From positions 52,941,464 through 53,005,463 of the forward strand of contig NC_057917.1 of NCBI RefSeq assembly GCF_018873765.1: a stretch of DNA of 64,000 nucleotides, given 5' to 3'. Every line of letters starts with the position of its first letter. Within the stretch, counting starts at the first letter, position 1. Positions 11,051-22,112 of the stretch are shown here, in pieces. Source of the DNA: Telopea speciosissima (Eukaryota > Streptophyta > Magnoliopsida > Proteales > Proteaceae). A model generated the notes under the pieces. It saw only the letters and a program-made list of their open reading frames with translations. It was not told the DNA's origin and did not search any database. A program made the position numbers and the translations under genes.

Positions 11051-11880
11051 TTTAAGGAAGTTGGGACATTTGGGCTGTAGTGAGCCTGAGGTTTAGAAAC
11101 ATTTATGCATTATCCCGAATATCGACAATAGGTGCTAAGAACCTCCATAAAAGCCCTCACTTCGCCCCTAGAAGCCTAGCCAAATAAAAAGAGGTCATCT
11201 ACAAATGCCAAATGTGATATTCTTTCACCATTCCGAGAAATTTTTAGACCTTGAATTTTCCCTTGAAGCATCGCATCCTACAAGTGTGATGTAAGAACCC
11301 CTACACATAATACAAACAAGTAGGGAAACAAGGGATCACCTTGTCTAAGTCCTCTCTTGGGAGAGAGGTAATCCAAGGGGGATCCATTCAATAATACCGA
11401 GAGTTGGGCGGAGTCGATGCACCACATAATGAGCTTGATCCAGTGATCCTTTTTTTTTTTTTTTTTGGTAATAGATCTAGTGATCATTAAATCCATAATG
11501 ATGTATTGCACTTCTCAGAAAGGACCATTCAACTCTGTTATACCTCACTTATGTCCAACTTCACACACATCCACCGCATCCTACCCTTCCTTTTTTTTTT
11601 TTTTTTACATGGTGCAGAATTTCATGGGCTATCAATATATTATCCTGAATATGACGGCCCTTGATAAAACCGTTTTGATTAAAGGATATTAATTTATGAA
11701 ATAGAGGACGTACTTGATTAACCAGAATGCGTGAAATAATCTCGTAGCAGAAATTGCACAAACTAATTGGTCTGAAATCTCCGATGACATTACGTACCTC
11801 AACCATTGGGATTAGTGCAATAAATGTGTGATTGAATTTATGTGAGAATATCCCCCCGTCAAAGAACTAATCAACTACAG
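11050..11880 (-). pseudogene. LINE (L1-like) reverse transcriptase fragment
   Basis: On the minus strand, the reading starts near 11870 and, across frameshifts, shows the canonical non-LTR RT blocks in order: DFRPISLCN, then GFIKGRHIQDNILIAHEIL, then YNRVEWSFL, then LNGSPLDY with GLRQGDPLFPYLF, then the catalytic block LAFVDDLFLFG (FVDD at about 11193-11205). It breaks off near 11050. Two poly-T runs (11450-11466, 11590-11606) interrupt the frame. The first is a micro-insertion described separately. The element is dead: stops follow LFLFG and others are present. Confidence 0.85.
11437..11485 (-). mobile_element. Tail-only micro-insertion inside the LINE RT frame
   Basis: Direct repeats GATCCAGTGATC (11437-11448) and GATCTAGTGATC (11474-11485) flank an insert that reads TATTACC plus a run of A on the minus strand. 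Removing the insert and one repeat restores the RT reading between the GFNDH and WIKLIMWC blocks. This shows that it is an insertion rather than slippage. Confidence 0.75.
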
Positions 11881-12071
11881 AGACCACATCACTCCCCTAT
11901 CACCTCCAATCCAATATATAAATTGAAATATTTTTCAAGGGATTTTTTTTTAACTCTAATACCACTTGTTTGGCTCGATGAAATTTATAATTCACCTCTT
12001 TGTTTTTTTTTTATGTAAATATCAGTGTGGTCCTCTCATCTAAGGAAGAGACCTAACAATATGGGCGTGAT

Positions 12072-12176
12072 AAGTTGGTCCATATTCATTTGAGGAAGTT
12101 TGTTTGGAGGCAGGTCCGTGTGATTAATTGGTTCATATCCATTTGAGGAAGTTTGTTTGGAGATAGGTCCCTTGTG
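12072..12176. repeat. Diverged 2-copy tandem duplication, about 52-bp unit
   Basis: The block CATTTGAGGAAGTTTGTTTG occurs in both units, each preceded by AA(G)TTGGT and followed by GGAG-AGGTCC. No coding signal. Confidence 0.8.
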
Positions 12177-12179
12177 TTC

Positions 12180-13600
12180 ATCCTCAAGCATCACTCCCAC
12201 TCCTTTCCTGTGTTGGACCGGCAAAGCACAGAAACAGAGCACTGAAGGAAGAAAAAACAAAAAAAAAACAAAAAGATATTCATAACAGATTAAAACAAAA
12301 TTAATTTCTAAAGCAATACTTTTTTATCTAACCATAACTTTTTTCACGAAAATATAAAACAAGTTACAAATTTTTGGCCTTAATCCAAACATTAACACCC
12401 TAATCTCACTGTAGCATGTCCCAAATCGTACCAGTCCATGTACTGGCAAGAATTGGTTTGGACCTAGGTTAGCTCAGCTGAATTATTTTCAACCCTATTG
12501 TGATTATATTCAAGGCAAATGCTTATTGTCGCTGAATCCTTGATTTTGCCACATGAGAAATTGACCGTTGGATAGTTAAGGAATGAATTGGATTCTCAAT
12601 CCATGTGTCAAATTTCAGTCTCAAATTGAATCACTAATCTTTACAAGTAATGGAATAAACTCCCATAGATGTCCATGTAACCCCTAAATAGTCAATGCAC
12701 CCTCTTATAGTCCTAAAATTTTTTAATGGCACATGTTACCACATGACAACTCCAATTGGATTTAAATTTGATATATCAACACAGGACCTTGGGATCTATC
12801 CATCCACAAATTTTCAGCTCCTTCGAAACGCCCAAGTGACAGTTTCCATAGGAGACAACGCCTTTAAATTCAATTACGGACGATTTGTAATAAAATTTGA
12901 ATGTTCAACTCCAGCCTCCACCAACAGTGTAATTTTTCAGAAACTCTTTGGCACCCAATTTGCTTCTTCATAATTTTGGCTAGCAACAAAGGAAGAAGGT
13001 ACTTTGCCAGAAGGTTCAACTATATAGAATCAAATATGGGATCAGCCTCTACAGATTCCACAATCAGATCAAATTACGAAATCAATCAGAACCCCATAAA
13101 TTGAAAAGAAGAAGCTAAGATTTTATAGAGTTTTTGATAGCACAACCTTAGAGATATGCTACAACAAGGTTTGTCTCATTGATCTTATCAAAAAAATAAA
13201 AAATAAAAAGGTAAATCTCATTGATTGTCTACTATTTTACTGACTAAAAAATGAAAACAGTAACCAAAAATAAAGACCAAACATGAATAATAGACAATTC
13301 AAAAAAGAGTTGCAGGAATCCACTAGAATCAGGCAATTTAACCGGTTATGATTCTTCAAGCCATGCTTCACCATCAATGTTTTTATACCTATTTAGGTTA
13401 CAGCAGGTTGGATTTAAGCTCATTCAAACAGGCCCAAGCCATTACAGAAGTAACAATGCCCTTCTGGTTAAAAAAACATAAAAAAGGAACTGGGCTCATG
13501 CCTTGGCCCAATCCGAGCTCTCTAAAAAAAATCGGATCGTTTCATCCAATCCCCTCATTTGGCTCGGTTGATTCTGGACGAAATCGATTAAAAATAATAA
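12180..13600. other. No recognisable gene
   Basis: AT-rich DNA with short overlapping open frames (for example at 12695-13104) that resemble nothing known. It contains one micro-insertion (13174-13225). Confidence 0.5.
13174..13225 (+). mobile_element. Tail-only retroposon micro-insertion
   Basis: The direct repeat TCTCATTGAT occurs at 13174-13183 and 13216-13225; with mismatches it extends upstream to AAGGTT/AAGGTA. The insert reads CTTATC followed by an A-rich run with interspersed T, the same tail pattern as the other micro-insertions. Confidence 0.6.
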
Positions 13601-13608
13601 AAAGGGCA

Positions 13609-13728
13609 CTGTTCTCTATGTCGTAGCGCAGTCTGACACATGGGGTAGATGTAATGACCACCCTGCCCCTGTTCTCTATGTCGTAGCGCAGTCTGACACA
13701 TGGGATAGGCGTAATGACCACCCTGCCC
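13609..13728. repeat. 60-bp tandem duplication
   Basis: There are two copies of a 60-bp unit starting CTGTTCTCTATGTCGTAGCG and differing at only a few bases. The TGACCACCCTGCCC part recurs in weaker form near 18490-18580, so the unit belongs to a dispersed repeat family. Confidence 0.9.
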
Positions 13729-13754
13729 TGCACTGCAGCAGAGAACATTCTCCC

Positions 13755-13758
13755 AAAA
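13755..13758 (-). terminator. RNA polymerase III terminator
   Basis: A TTTT run on the minus strand, 12 bases after the tRNA 3' end, is the usual Pol III stop signal. Confidence 0.65.
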
Positions 13759-13770
13759 GGTAAATTGGCA

Positions 13771-13844
13771 TGGCGTCGCCCGGACTTGAACCGGAGACCT
13801 TCAGTGTGTTAGACTGACGTGATAACCAACTACACCACGACACC
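13771..13844 (-). tRNA. tRNA-Val (anticodon AAC)
   Basis: The minus strand folds into a complete 74-nt cloverleaf without an intron. The acceptor stem GGTGTCG pairs with CGACGCC (one T-G pair), followed by discriminator A. The D arm contains GTAGTTGG. The anticodon stem TCAGT/ACTGA encloses loop CTAACAC with anticodon AAC. The T arm is TCCGG-TTCAAGT-CCGGG. Box A (TGGTGTAGTTGG) and box B (GGTTCAAGTCC) are intact, and a Pol III stop follows. It decodes GUU and, with A34 edited to inosine, GUC. It looks functional. Confidence 0.93.
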
Positions 13845-14751
13845 AGTTGATGGATTGGATGCTTACCTTCAATTTATGTTTTGTAAGTTGAATTGGTGAA
13901 CTGCCCTGTACTTCTCAACTTTAAGATCCCGAAAAGTTTATGGTTCCTCTGTAAATAATACTTCTAATGTTGGTTTTTTGAAGGAAGAAATCTGAATACC
14001 AAAGAAATTATCTTTGTCACAATCCTTTTGTTGAGCTTCATCTGCCTCCTGATCTTTGACTTCTGGGCTTACTTCCTCTGTTCCTCGCTTGCGTGAAAGA
14101 TAGCAGAGCGGTAGTGTGTATCAACTCCAAAGCCCTAAGGAGCCACCCATTTACAAAGAAAAAAATTGGAGAAAACACAAACCTAAGAACAAATCAGCAA
14201 AGAGAAATAAAGTATCAGATATTCTTTGTTGGTGGAATCATGGATTTTTCAGAACGCATCACAGAGGGATTGGTAATATGTCTTACGCGTTGAGCCTCAG
14301 TGTGGCCTGTAATTTCTTCAAGAACCTGCAAATCATTAATCGAGAAACACTATCAAAGAAATAAAAATTTGAGCGAAGAATGGAAGGAGTTCGAAATGGG
14401 CTTCTCAGTTTTCAGATTTTTCACCTCTGAATACGAAGGTTTCCAAAGGGTTCCTCCACAATATCGAGTGACCTATTTTTCAACTCCGTTTATGCGCCCA
14501 AAGGCTGCTTCAATTCCCCAAAATCACCTACAAGAACAACTGCTTCACCGACAAAATTCCGATGGAATAGTAGCCGTGGATTTTGTTTCAGACGGAGGAT
14601 ACTCAGGCTTCAGATGAATGGGCTCAAAATGGCTGAAAGTGAAGTAGAATGCTTATGGTCTCTGGTAGATGCTGTTCCATTCTATATTTCTGTGAGCAGA
14701 TCTACGTGGCTTTACTACTAATAACAAGTGGTTTTGGAAGACGAAAAAACC

Positions 14752-16019
14752 ACTTGTTATGCCAAGTGGTACTGGAATAGTTTATTGCCGACCGAGGTGG
14801 GGTTCTTTACATGGCAGCTTATGAATGGAGGGATCCCGTTGGCTGAGGAATTGATGAGACTAGGGGTTCCTATGACTTCTAAATGCAACTGTTGCGGCGA
14901 GCCCTGGAGGGAAACCACAAACCACATTTTACTGTATGGCGGCACGACATTTAAAGTGTGGGCTTATTTTGGTAGATTACTTGATGTAGAGATCCTCCCA
15001 TCGCAAAATACTAGGAGTAGGCTGTCCTTCTGGCACTCAAAGGCCTCATCGTGGAGAACGTGTCATTTCATCATCGGCTTAGTTCCATCACTGATAGTTT
15101 GGGAGTTGTGGAAAGAAAAGAACAAGAGGAGGCATGGAGAGGAAAGAAGGGTTGCATCGATGATTATTGCAAAGGTGAGATTATGGCTGCATGAGTTTAC
15201 CTACCCAACTAGTCTTGGTAAGGACCTCTCCTTGAAGGACGGTTTAATCCTTCAAATGCTTAATATTAAACCTTCCGTCCGACGACATAAAATGCCCATT
15301 CCGGTGTACTGGTGCCCCCCCCCCCCTTGAACTGGGTGAAGTTAAATATAGACGGGGCGAGCAAGGGTAATCTAGGGCCTAGTGGAGGTGGGGGAATCGT
15401 GCGGGAAGCCAATGGAAAGTTGCTGTTTGCTTTCTCCAACTTTTACAGGGTCAGTTCTATTGCAGTGGCGGAATTGAGGGCCCTACGAGATGGCCTTAGA
15501 TTATGTGTTGAAATGGGCCTTGCTGGCTACCAAGTCAGCTCTGACTCTGCAACCACGGTGCAGTTTGTCACTCACAAAGCTTGTAGCTTGTGGAACTGTT
15601 GGTTCCTCTTCCAAGATGTCATGGATTTGGTTGATGCCCTAGGGGTTAATATTTGCTTCACTTATAGGGAGAGTAATAGAGCAGCAGATTTATTGGCAAA
15701 TTTGGCATGCTCAAGGACTGAAAACACTGTGTTCCGCTCGGGGGATGTTATTCCGCAAGAATTCCAGAGGATCATGAGGGAGGATAAAGCGGGACTCCCT
15801 GTGTTACGGCTGTAGGTAAAAGCTCACTTGTTTCTTGCTGGAGGGGTTTGCAGGTTTTGAAGGTTAAGTGAGAGTTGAGAGAGTGTTCTCCTTTGGGCAG
15901 GGGTAAGGCGGGTTATGTCCCCCCCCTTTGTAATTCTTTCTATTGTTTATCCTTAATAAAATTTTAGAGGCTACCCCGGGTCCCAGGTGAAGTTCAGGTT
16001 AAAAAATAAAAAATAAAAA
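14752..16019 (+). pseudogene. 5'-truncated L1-like LINE: zinc-binding RT tail plus RNase H
   Basis: From 14760 the reading shows the RT-associated zinc domain: FFTWQLMNGGIP, then CNCC, then NHILL. After a linker comes an RNase H-like domain starting LNWVKLNIDGASKGN. All four RNase H acidic positions are visible: D in NIDGA, E in AELRAL, D in SSDSA, D in NRAADLLAN. A run of 12 C at 15315-15326 shifts the frame between the two parts, so one original ORF2 is now broken. The 3' UTR ends in an A-rich tail (about 15994-16019). Flanks AGACGAAAAAACC (14739-14751) and AGATGAAAAAACC (16020-16032) are the likely target duplication. Confidence 0.85.
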
Positions 16020-16267
16020 AGATGAAAAAACCGGTGTTGAGCTGTTCAAAGTAAAGTTATGCTATGATTCTTGAAACTTTGACGTACAAACTCAGAACAC
16101 TTCGTCTGTCTTCATCAACCATATTTAGTAATCAATAATTTAAAGCGATTATCGGAGGTAGAAAATACTTTCTCTGTTTTTCACTGTGGTTGGCCTTGAG
16201 CTTCTGAAGTTATTTTCTTCACCCCTATCCATATGGACTTTAGGGTCAAAAATCCATATATTTTGAT

Positions 16268-16436
16268 GAAAGAAGGGCCTACCTAGTGCACAAGGCTCCC
16301 ACCATAATCGGGTCAGGGAAAGGTCATAATGTACGCAGTCTTATCCTTGCTTCGCAAAGAGGGTATTTTCAGAGACTCAAATCTGTGAACACTTGGTCAC
16401 AATGGAGCAACCTAACCTTTGCACCAAGGTCCACCC
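16268..16436 (-). mobile_element. Au-like tRNA-derived SINE
   Basis: On the minus strand the element runs from GGTGGACCTTGGTGCAAAGG through AGGTTGCTCCATTGTGACC, TTTGCGAAGCAAGGATAAG and CTGCGTACATTATGACC to GGGAGCCTTGTGCACTAGG. These are the successive blocks of the widespread plant Au SINE, with a diverged box A and box B. A head fragment of the same family is at 54061-54108. I saw no clear target duplication. Confidence 0.8.
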
Positions 16437-16710
16437 TAAAAAATATTACACATTTCTTTTAAAATTTCAAACAAATATTTATATTTCACATGGATCTTGC
16501 TAACTATTGGGTATAGACTCGACAAGCTTATCATGCCTTATAATTAATTTTCCATTGAAAAGGATTTTTTGATTGGTTGTACTACATAATGTATAAAAAT
16601 CATTCATTCATACATCCATAGCACTGCAATCAATTCAATTTATGCAATGATAACTACCTGCTCTGAGTTACCGGTAGAGTGCAAGCTCCTAAGAGGTCAC
16701 GACTTAGAGA

Positions 16711-16979
16711 TAGGAATGTAAACGAATCGGATTCGGCTCGGATAGTGTTATATCTGTATCCGCATCCGATTAGCTTTCAGATGAATTCAGATAATGCTAA
16801 ACGGATACAGACATAAATATGGATCGGATATTTTATCCGTTTACATATAAATATAGCTTTTCGAATAGCTATAGCCTATCTGTATCCGTATCCGTTTAGC
16901 TTTCTGACAGTTTCAGATAGTGCTAAACGAATACTAACACAGATACGAAAATGAATTTCGACTATTCATTTACACTCGT
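16711..16979. mobile_element. Mutator-like MITE, family B
   Basis: The ends TAGGAATGTAAACGAA and TTCATTTACACTCGT form an imperfect inverted repeat related to that of family A. The 9-bp flanks ACTTAGAGA (16702-16710) and ACTTAAAGA (16980-16988) differ at one base and mark the target duplication. The interior is built from CGGAT/ATCCG motifs, like family A, but is only 269 bp. Confidence 0.75.
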
Positions 16980-17013
16980 ACTTAAAGAGGAAAGTATCTT
17001 TTTGATGGGTGTC

Positions 17014-17057
17014 AAAGTGTACTATAATTATTACCCAAAAAAAAAAAGTGTACTATA
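17014..17057 (+). mobile_element. Tail-only retroposon micro-insertion
   Basis: Perfect 13-bp direct repeats AAAGTGTACTATA (17014-17026, 17045-17057) enclose an 18-bp insert, ATTATTACCC followed by eight A. Confidence 0.8.
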
Positions 17058-17078
17058 AGAGATCCACGTATTAACGAT

Positions 17079-17101
17079 GAGAGAGAGAGAGAGAGAGAGA
17101 A
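17079..17101. repeat. (GA)n microsatellite
   Basis: Eleven GA units, directly after the micro-insertion region. Confidence 0.95.
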
Positions 17102-17286
17102 GATATGTGAGAGGGTGGTTTCATATGGGATACGTGAATACTTGTTTTCCTATAATTTTAATTGTTTTCTAGAAACACACTTTGATAAATTAGAACCAAT
17201 AAAAATTGAATTGAGCTAGAACTGGACTCAATATAGCAATGATGAAGGAAATTTTCCATTCCTAACAATTATTTTTATCACAAGGG

Positions 17287-17331
17287 GGACTGATTTGATT
17301 TCTATCAAACAAAAAAAAGGACTGATTTGAT
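17287..17331 (+). mobile_element. Tail-only retroposon micro-insertion
   Basis: Perfect 13-bp direct repeats GGACTGATTTGAT (17287-17299, 17319-17331) enclose TTCTATCAAAC plus A, 19 bp in all. Confidence 0.8.
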
Positions 17332-17420
17332 CATTGTAACAACTGGGTAATAGTATATTTCCTACATAATTCCAAATTTAGTGTCTCCACTTAATTCTAA
17401 GTTGAATAACTGAGGTTGTT

Positions 17421-17700
17421 TTAGTTTGATTTCTATTTTAATTTCATGGGGCGATTTTAATTTAAAAAATTATTTGGTTTGATTTTTACACTCTATTTCA
17501 ATGAAATAGAAATCAAATGATTAGAAATTCTGAAATAGATGAGAAGCCTTTTTAATTTTGAAATTAAAATTACATTCATCCTGTTTGCCTCTGCTCTATA
17601 ATGAGCACGTGTGGTACACAATGATTCTTTTGATGGGCAAAAAAGTACTTTCTTGTTCTTTCTTCTCCGTCTTCGTCTTATCTTCTGTTTCTCTGTGGTT
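17421..17700. mobile_element. Degraded copy of the Harbinger-type MITE at 35220
   Basis: It shares the blocks TTTGATTTCTATTTTAATTT, CATGGGGCGATTTTAATTT and a TCTATTTCAATGAAATAGAA region with the intact element at 35220-35680, followed by a TAATGAGCACGTG/TGATGGGC block. The terminal repeats are not preserved. Confidence 0.6.
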
Positions 17701-17889
17701 CAATAGATGACGTTGGAATTTAATTGATACCTTGATTAACTTATTTACCCATATTTTGAGGACCATATGATTAGGATTTTTTTTCTACCGTTGATCAAAA
17801 CTAATAAACCTAAGAAGCGAGAGAAAAAAGATAAATTGTTTATTCTATTACTCTTAATTTGTTAAGGACCGTTTAGAATTAAATATGCC

Positions 17890-18800
17890 CACAGCCCGGT
17901 TAAGACCTGATTACACTAGCCCCATTGTCAGCGGAAACCTGACCTAGCCCGACCAGGCCCAACCTGAAGACTTAAACGGACAGTTACGGTGCAGGCTTTA
18001 AGCACCATGAGGTCTGGCTAGACCCAATCGAATCCGACTAAACCCGACCGATTGACACCCCTACCTACAACGCAAAGTACTTACTGAGAGCAACAAAGCA
18101 AAAAAAAATCTCTTTGTACGCACTCCCGTGCTCGGGGCCCTCCCTCATGTTCCTTTGCCACGCCATGAAATCCCTGCCGACAGAGACCATTTGGAATCCA
18201 TGATGCCTGAGTCTAGCCTATTGTTGGCCTTCCTTGCTGGGCTTGTCTCACGCACTTGAGGCCATTTTGTCACCATTAGCCATGGCCATGCTGGCCCCTT
18301 AGCTGGGAAATGGCCACACATGGCCTCCTTATGGCCCTTGGCGGCTTGGACCCTCGCAGTGATGCCAGATTTTAATGTCTTGGCCGAATACTTGCTGGCT
18401 ATATGGCCTTATCCTCACTATGCAGATCGTCTACGGCCCAGCTGCCTGTAGCAGTCTGTGTGTCGTAGACTGGGTCGTGCGCATAATGACCGCCTTATTC
18501 CTTGCCCAGCGTCTTGCCCAAACGGGGATAAGGTGGTCATTGCACGTGAGGATAACATCAACTGTTGTAATGCCACATCATTCTCTGCTGCCACCTCAGC
18601 ATCAAACAAAACATGCAAAACCATGTCATGCGTGAATCCCCTTGATAACCATCATTCACATCACGCACTTCAGAATTATCACATGCATTCCATCAATCCA
18701 CATGCATACTTTCATGCCATCAACAACACCAAAATGTAAACACATAATCAACATGTTGTATTATGCTGAAAAATAGCTGAACATATTACCAACCTTCTAT
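17890..18800. other. Repeat-derived, no gene
   Basis: 17896-18062 ends in CGATTGACACCCCTA, the complement of the TAGGGGTGTCAA terminus typical of plant hAT-like MITEs. 18424-18600 contains an imperfect inverted repeat around AATGACCGCCTTATTCC and GGATAAGGTGGTCATT and resembles the 60-bp repeat at 13609. No coding signal. Confidence 0.45.
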
Positions 18801-18802
18801 AC

Positions 18803-19519
18803 TAAGGGTGTCAAACGGTACGGTTTTGATTATATGATGCGATTTTGGTTCGGTACACATTTTGCAAGGTATAAATCAAAATCGCATCAGATAAGAATCA
18901 TTCAAAATCAGAATCGTTTTATATGCGGTACGATTTTAGCAGTTTCTATTCGATTTTCATTATCCAGTTTACATGCAGTTTGTAATACCGATTTCACCTT
19001 TGTACCCTTTAATTTTATTTTCCATATCCTTGTTATATGTGATAAATTACAATTTTCATACACATCTATTTTTAGGCAAAGTTCACTTAGACATGCTAGT
19101 TCAATGATAATTTTAAGTGATTACTCAAGCCGCAAAGTACCACAAGGGAAACCTACTTAAGGACATCACCAATCCATACCCCACTCAATTCATTAACAAA
19201 GTCCACTAAGACATGCTCATACTAAAACCTTCCGTCCCTTAATGAATCTGACACTCAAATTGGAATTCAAAAAAATCTCAGTAAGGAGTCTTAATATTTT
19301 AGAGTGCTTTACCTATTCTTAAACAAATTAGAATATTCCTAATTTCGGTTTCTACCCGGTTTCTATTCGGTTAACTGATGATTTTTCGGTTTTGAATCGA
19401 ATCGAACCGAACCGGTAATGGAACTTGTGAAATTAGAATCGCGTTGTGTAGTTCGGTTCGATCGTAAATGGTCGATTCCGGTTCCGACAATCAGTTTCGG
19501 TTCCATTTTGACACCCTTA
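18803..19519. mobile_element. hAT-like MITE with TAAGGGTGTCAAA ends
   Basis: The left end TAAGGGTGTCAAACGG and right end CCATTTTGACACCCTTA are inverted repeats of about 13 bp. The sub-terminal parts are rich in CGGTT/AACCG motifs, as in non-autonomous hAT elements. Flanks TCTATAC and TTTATAC may be a one-mismatch target duplication of about 7-8 bp. It has no coding capacity. Confidence 0.6.
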
Positions 19520-19954
19520 TTTATACACATCATCATTCATACTAGAATTTGTTCAAAATTATTGAAATACCCTTAAACTATAAAACATTGCCAAATAAAC
19601 TTGTATGACCTTGAACACTTCTCTAACACATCAAAAAACCAAACTGAAACTCTTTGTACTCATCAAATACATAGAGAATCATATTAGAACATGTATATAG
19701 TTACCAATATGCCCCTGTGCATCCAAAACACAGTCAAATGATCTCAAACATCGGAGATGCACACCGAACACCTCAACTATTGTATTGTTTCCAACAATGA
19801 CTACACATAAGAGTCCCAAATGCCCAATACATTCTATATCCCTTCTTAGAACAAAAAGGAGCAAATATTTGATTTGTATCCACTTTCCTTGGATTGGGAC
19901 GTATAAATTGAGAATCCAATGTTCAATTCATTTTGATGAGATAGATAGATTGTC

Positions 19955-20112
19955 TCTAATTAGTCGGACTCAATCCTCTCTAGGGCATCAGTGTATCCAA
20001 CACGCATCTAATGACTGGGCAACACTTGGGGTGCACGTCTAATGTTGCCCAATCGTTGGATGCGCATTGAGCACGCTGGCGCTAGAGAGGACCTGCGTCC
20101 CAACTAGTCATA
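19955..20112. mobile_element. Fold-back element
   Basis: Arms of about 75 bp meet almost without a loop. Blocks such as CCTCTCTAG, ATCCAACACGCATC and GGGCAACA on the left match the complements of CTAGAGAGG, GATGCGCATTGAG and TGTTGCCC on the right. Identity between arms is high but not perfect. Confidence 0.6.
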
Positions 20113-20426
20113 AATAGGTTACACAAAATCAGAGGGAGATTCCATCCTACACAACATCGTGTAGATCCTTTCCCAACAATATAGTAGCACCACTGATATT
20201 GGTTCTCTAGACCATTTAGACTCTAAATTATGATCTTTTGGTCATAGTCATTGACTAATTGGTGGAATAAATATAAATTCCACAACATTCCTCCCAACTA
20301 GCATGGTTAGATCTACATATCAGTTCCAAAAACTACCCATATTTAATACTTTCACTACCGCAGGCTCACATGCATGCATAATTGAAATTTCCAGGACCAA
20401 GCCTGTCTCTCTCTCTTCCTCTCGTC

Positions 20427-20477
20427 CATATGTGGTCCTACCTTTTTTTTTGTTTGGTAAAACATATGTGGTCCTAC
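20427..20477 (-). mobile_element. Tail-only retroposon micro-insertion
   Basis: Perfect 15-bp direct repeats CATATGTGGTCCTAC (20427-20441, 20463-20477) enclose a 21-bp insert that reads TTTTACCAAAC plus A on the minus strand. Confidence 0.82.
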
Positions 20478-20599
20478 TAAAGCTAGCCAGACAAGCTCTG
20501 TTTCAGTTTCCTCTCTCTTTTCTTTTCCTTGGAGCAAAATTGAACAGATGGGTTCACGTTAGGCACTTTTAAATTGACCATTCTTTGTTCTGATGGGCT

Positions 20600-22112
20600 C
20601 TATGTACCCTGAGAAGTGCCCCAGGCCTACCAGTAGCAGTAGCAGGGGGGTGCAGGAGTGCAGGAGTGCACAGGAGCAGCAGGACGACCACGATCACCGG
20701 AAATATTATAATTGTCATGTTCCCTGATGCGTACTGCGCACGGAGCTCATATGATTATGATTACAGAGCCAAAAAAAAAAAACACATGGGGAATACGACA
20801 CGTGGCACATTTTCCGTCAAAACTGTAAATCCACTTGGTCATGAAATTGAGGTAATGAGTCCAAACCGTGGACGCGCGAAGCCATAGTGAAGGCTCTTCA
20901 CTGCCTCATTTCTCGTCTGATCCGCGCTCCGCACCTCCCAAACCGTAGTATTGAGGCATCAGCGCTTCTGAGCAGATACGGAGCGCGGATCGCGGACCGC
21001 ACGGTCCCCAATCCCCACTAGTAAACGACAGCAGCACCTGCAAAAATACATTTCTTTTGTTTCTCCTCCTGTTTACCCCCGATGTTTCTCGTTTACGTCC
21101 CTGGACAAATCTATATTTGTTCATGAAATGAAACGAAATTCTCTAAAATGGCGAAAGATCTTTTAAGCAAGAAACCTCTTTAATCTCCATTATCTTAATA
21201 TAATGAAATCGAGTAACCGACTTTTGGTAAGTTGCAGATGTCTCTATAAGTTCTAAAAGAGTACTCAGCAAAGTTCTCCTTTTTCCATTGTTTTCCTCTT
21301 TAGACAAGGGAAAGGGTGCTTTTTTATTTTGGATTCTTTTAAGTTTGAACTACTCAGACGTCCACCCACCACTCTCTCTCTCTCTCTCTCTCTGTCTCTC
21401 CATTTTTATTTTTCATTTCATTTTTGGAGTTTGGTTGAGGGTGGTGGGTTCTGCAGATGACCTGGTTTGCTTCGAAGAAATCTGGTGTTTTTCTTATTTT
21501 ATTTTAATACTAAGATTTGCGTCCAGAAACTTTAGATTATTGAGGTTTACAGTTCATATCCTGTCATCACTCCGCGTTTTCGTGTCTTTCGATTTCTCTT
21601 CTTCTTGTTTGTGTTGCTGCTGTGGCCGCTGAGGTTTTATGATCAGATCTACATTTGGGTTCGTACGGCAATCCTTAACAGACATTCCTGTCTTGTCGAA
21701 GATCGTGAGCCCGTGGTAGTTCACTAATCTACATTTGCACCCTCTGTCTCTGTCTATATCTTTGTTGTTTGGGAGCTTGGGGTTTTACTTGATTTTGTTA
21801 CAAGGTTCTACAATGTTTTGGGTTACATTTTCTATTTTCCGTTACTGCTACTAGCAGATCAGGTTGTGGAATGTTGACTTGATATGGAAGGTGTTGGATT
21901 TTTGTTCTTCAATTAGGGTGCTCGTGTTTCTGGTAAAATGGAGAATGGGTCATTTGTAATGGTGAAAGAAAGATTTAGTCCACGAATGGGAAAACCAGTT
22001 GGGGTTCTCTTCATGATAAGATCATGAGTTGCTGCCCTCGGATGATGTCTTAAGATCGAAAAGTTTATTTTCTGGATGCTGTGGGCTTGAGCCAGAGACT
22101 GGTCTAGTCGAA
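20600..22112 (+). promoter_or_regulatory. Upstream region and 5' leader of the PP2C gene
   Basis: It contains a TC-rich run at 21371-21393 followed by a T-rich leader-like stretch, and a GC-rich inverted repeat at 20919-20991. The reading frame of the PP2C gene is closed by stops upstream of 22113, so most of 21300-22112 is likely to be 5' UTR, perhaps with a leader intron. The transcription start is not fixed by the sequence. Confidence 0.4.

Noticed and set aside
11590-11606. Second poly(T) run in the LINE RT fragment as another micro-insertion
   Set aside because: The LINE protein plausibly has a Lys/Arg-rich stretch here and no flanking duplication is visible; slippage is enough.
13609-13728. 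CRISPR-like direct repeats
   Set aside because: Only two 60-bp units in direct contact without spacers, in a plant genome; this is a tandem duplication.
14230-14340. Minus-strand stretch with a good splice acceptor reading VLEEITGHTEAQRVRHITNP
   Set aside because: It looks exon-like, but I could not match it to a family, it soon hits a stop, and no neighbouring exon was found. The nearby VVLVGDFGELKQPLGA reading, which faintly resembles a helicase, is followed by a stop and is probably chance.
22029-22112. Extending the PP2C start upstream to the beginning of the open frame
   Set aside because: The only ATG in good context that opens the conserved MSSAEGRR start is at 22113; the part upstream has no ATG and no similarity to the family.
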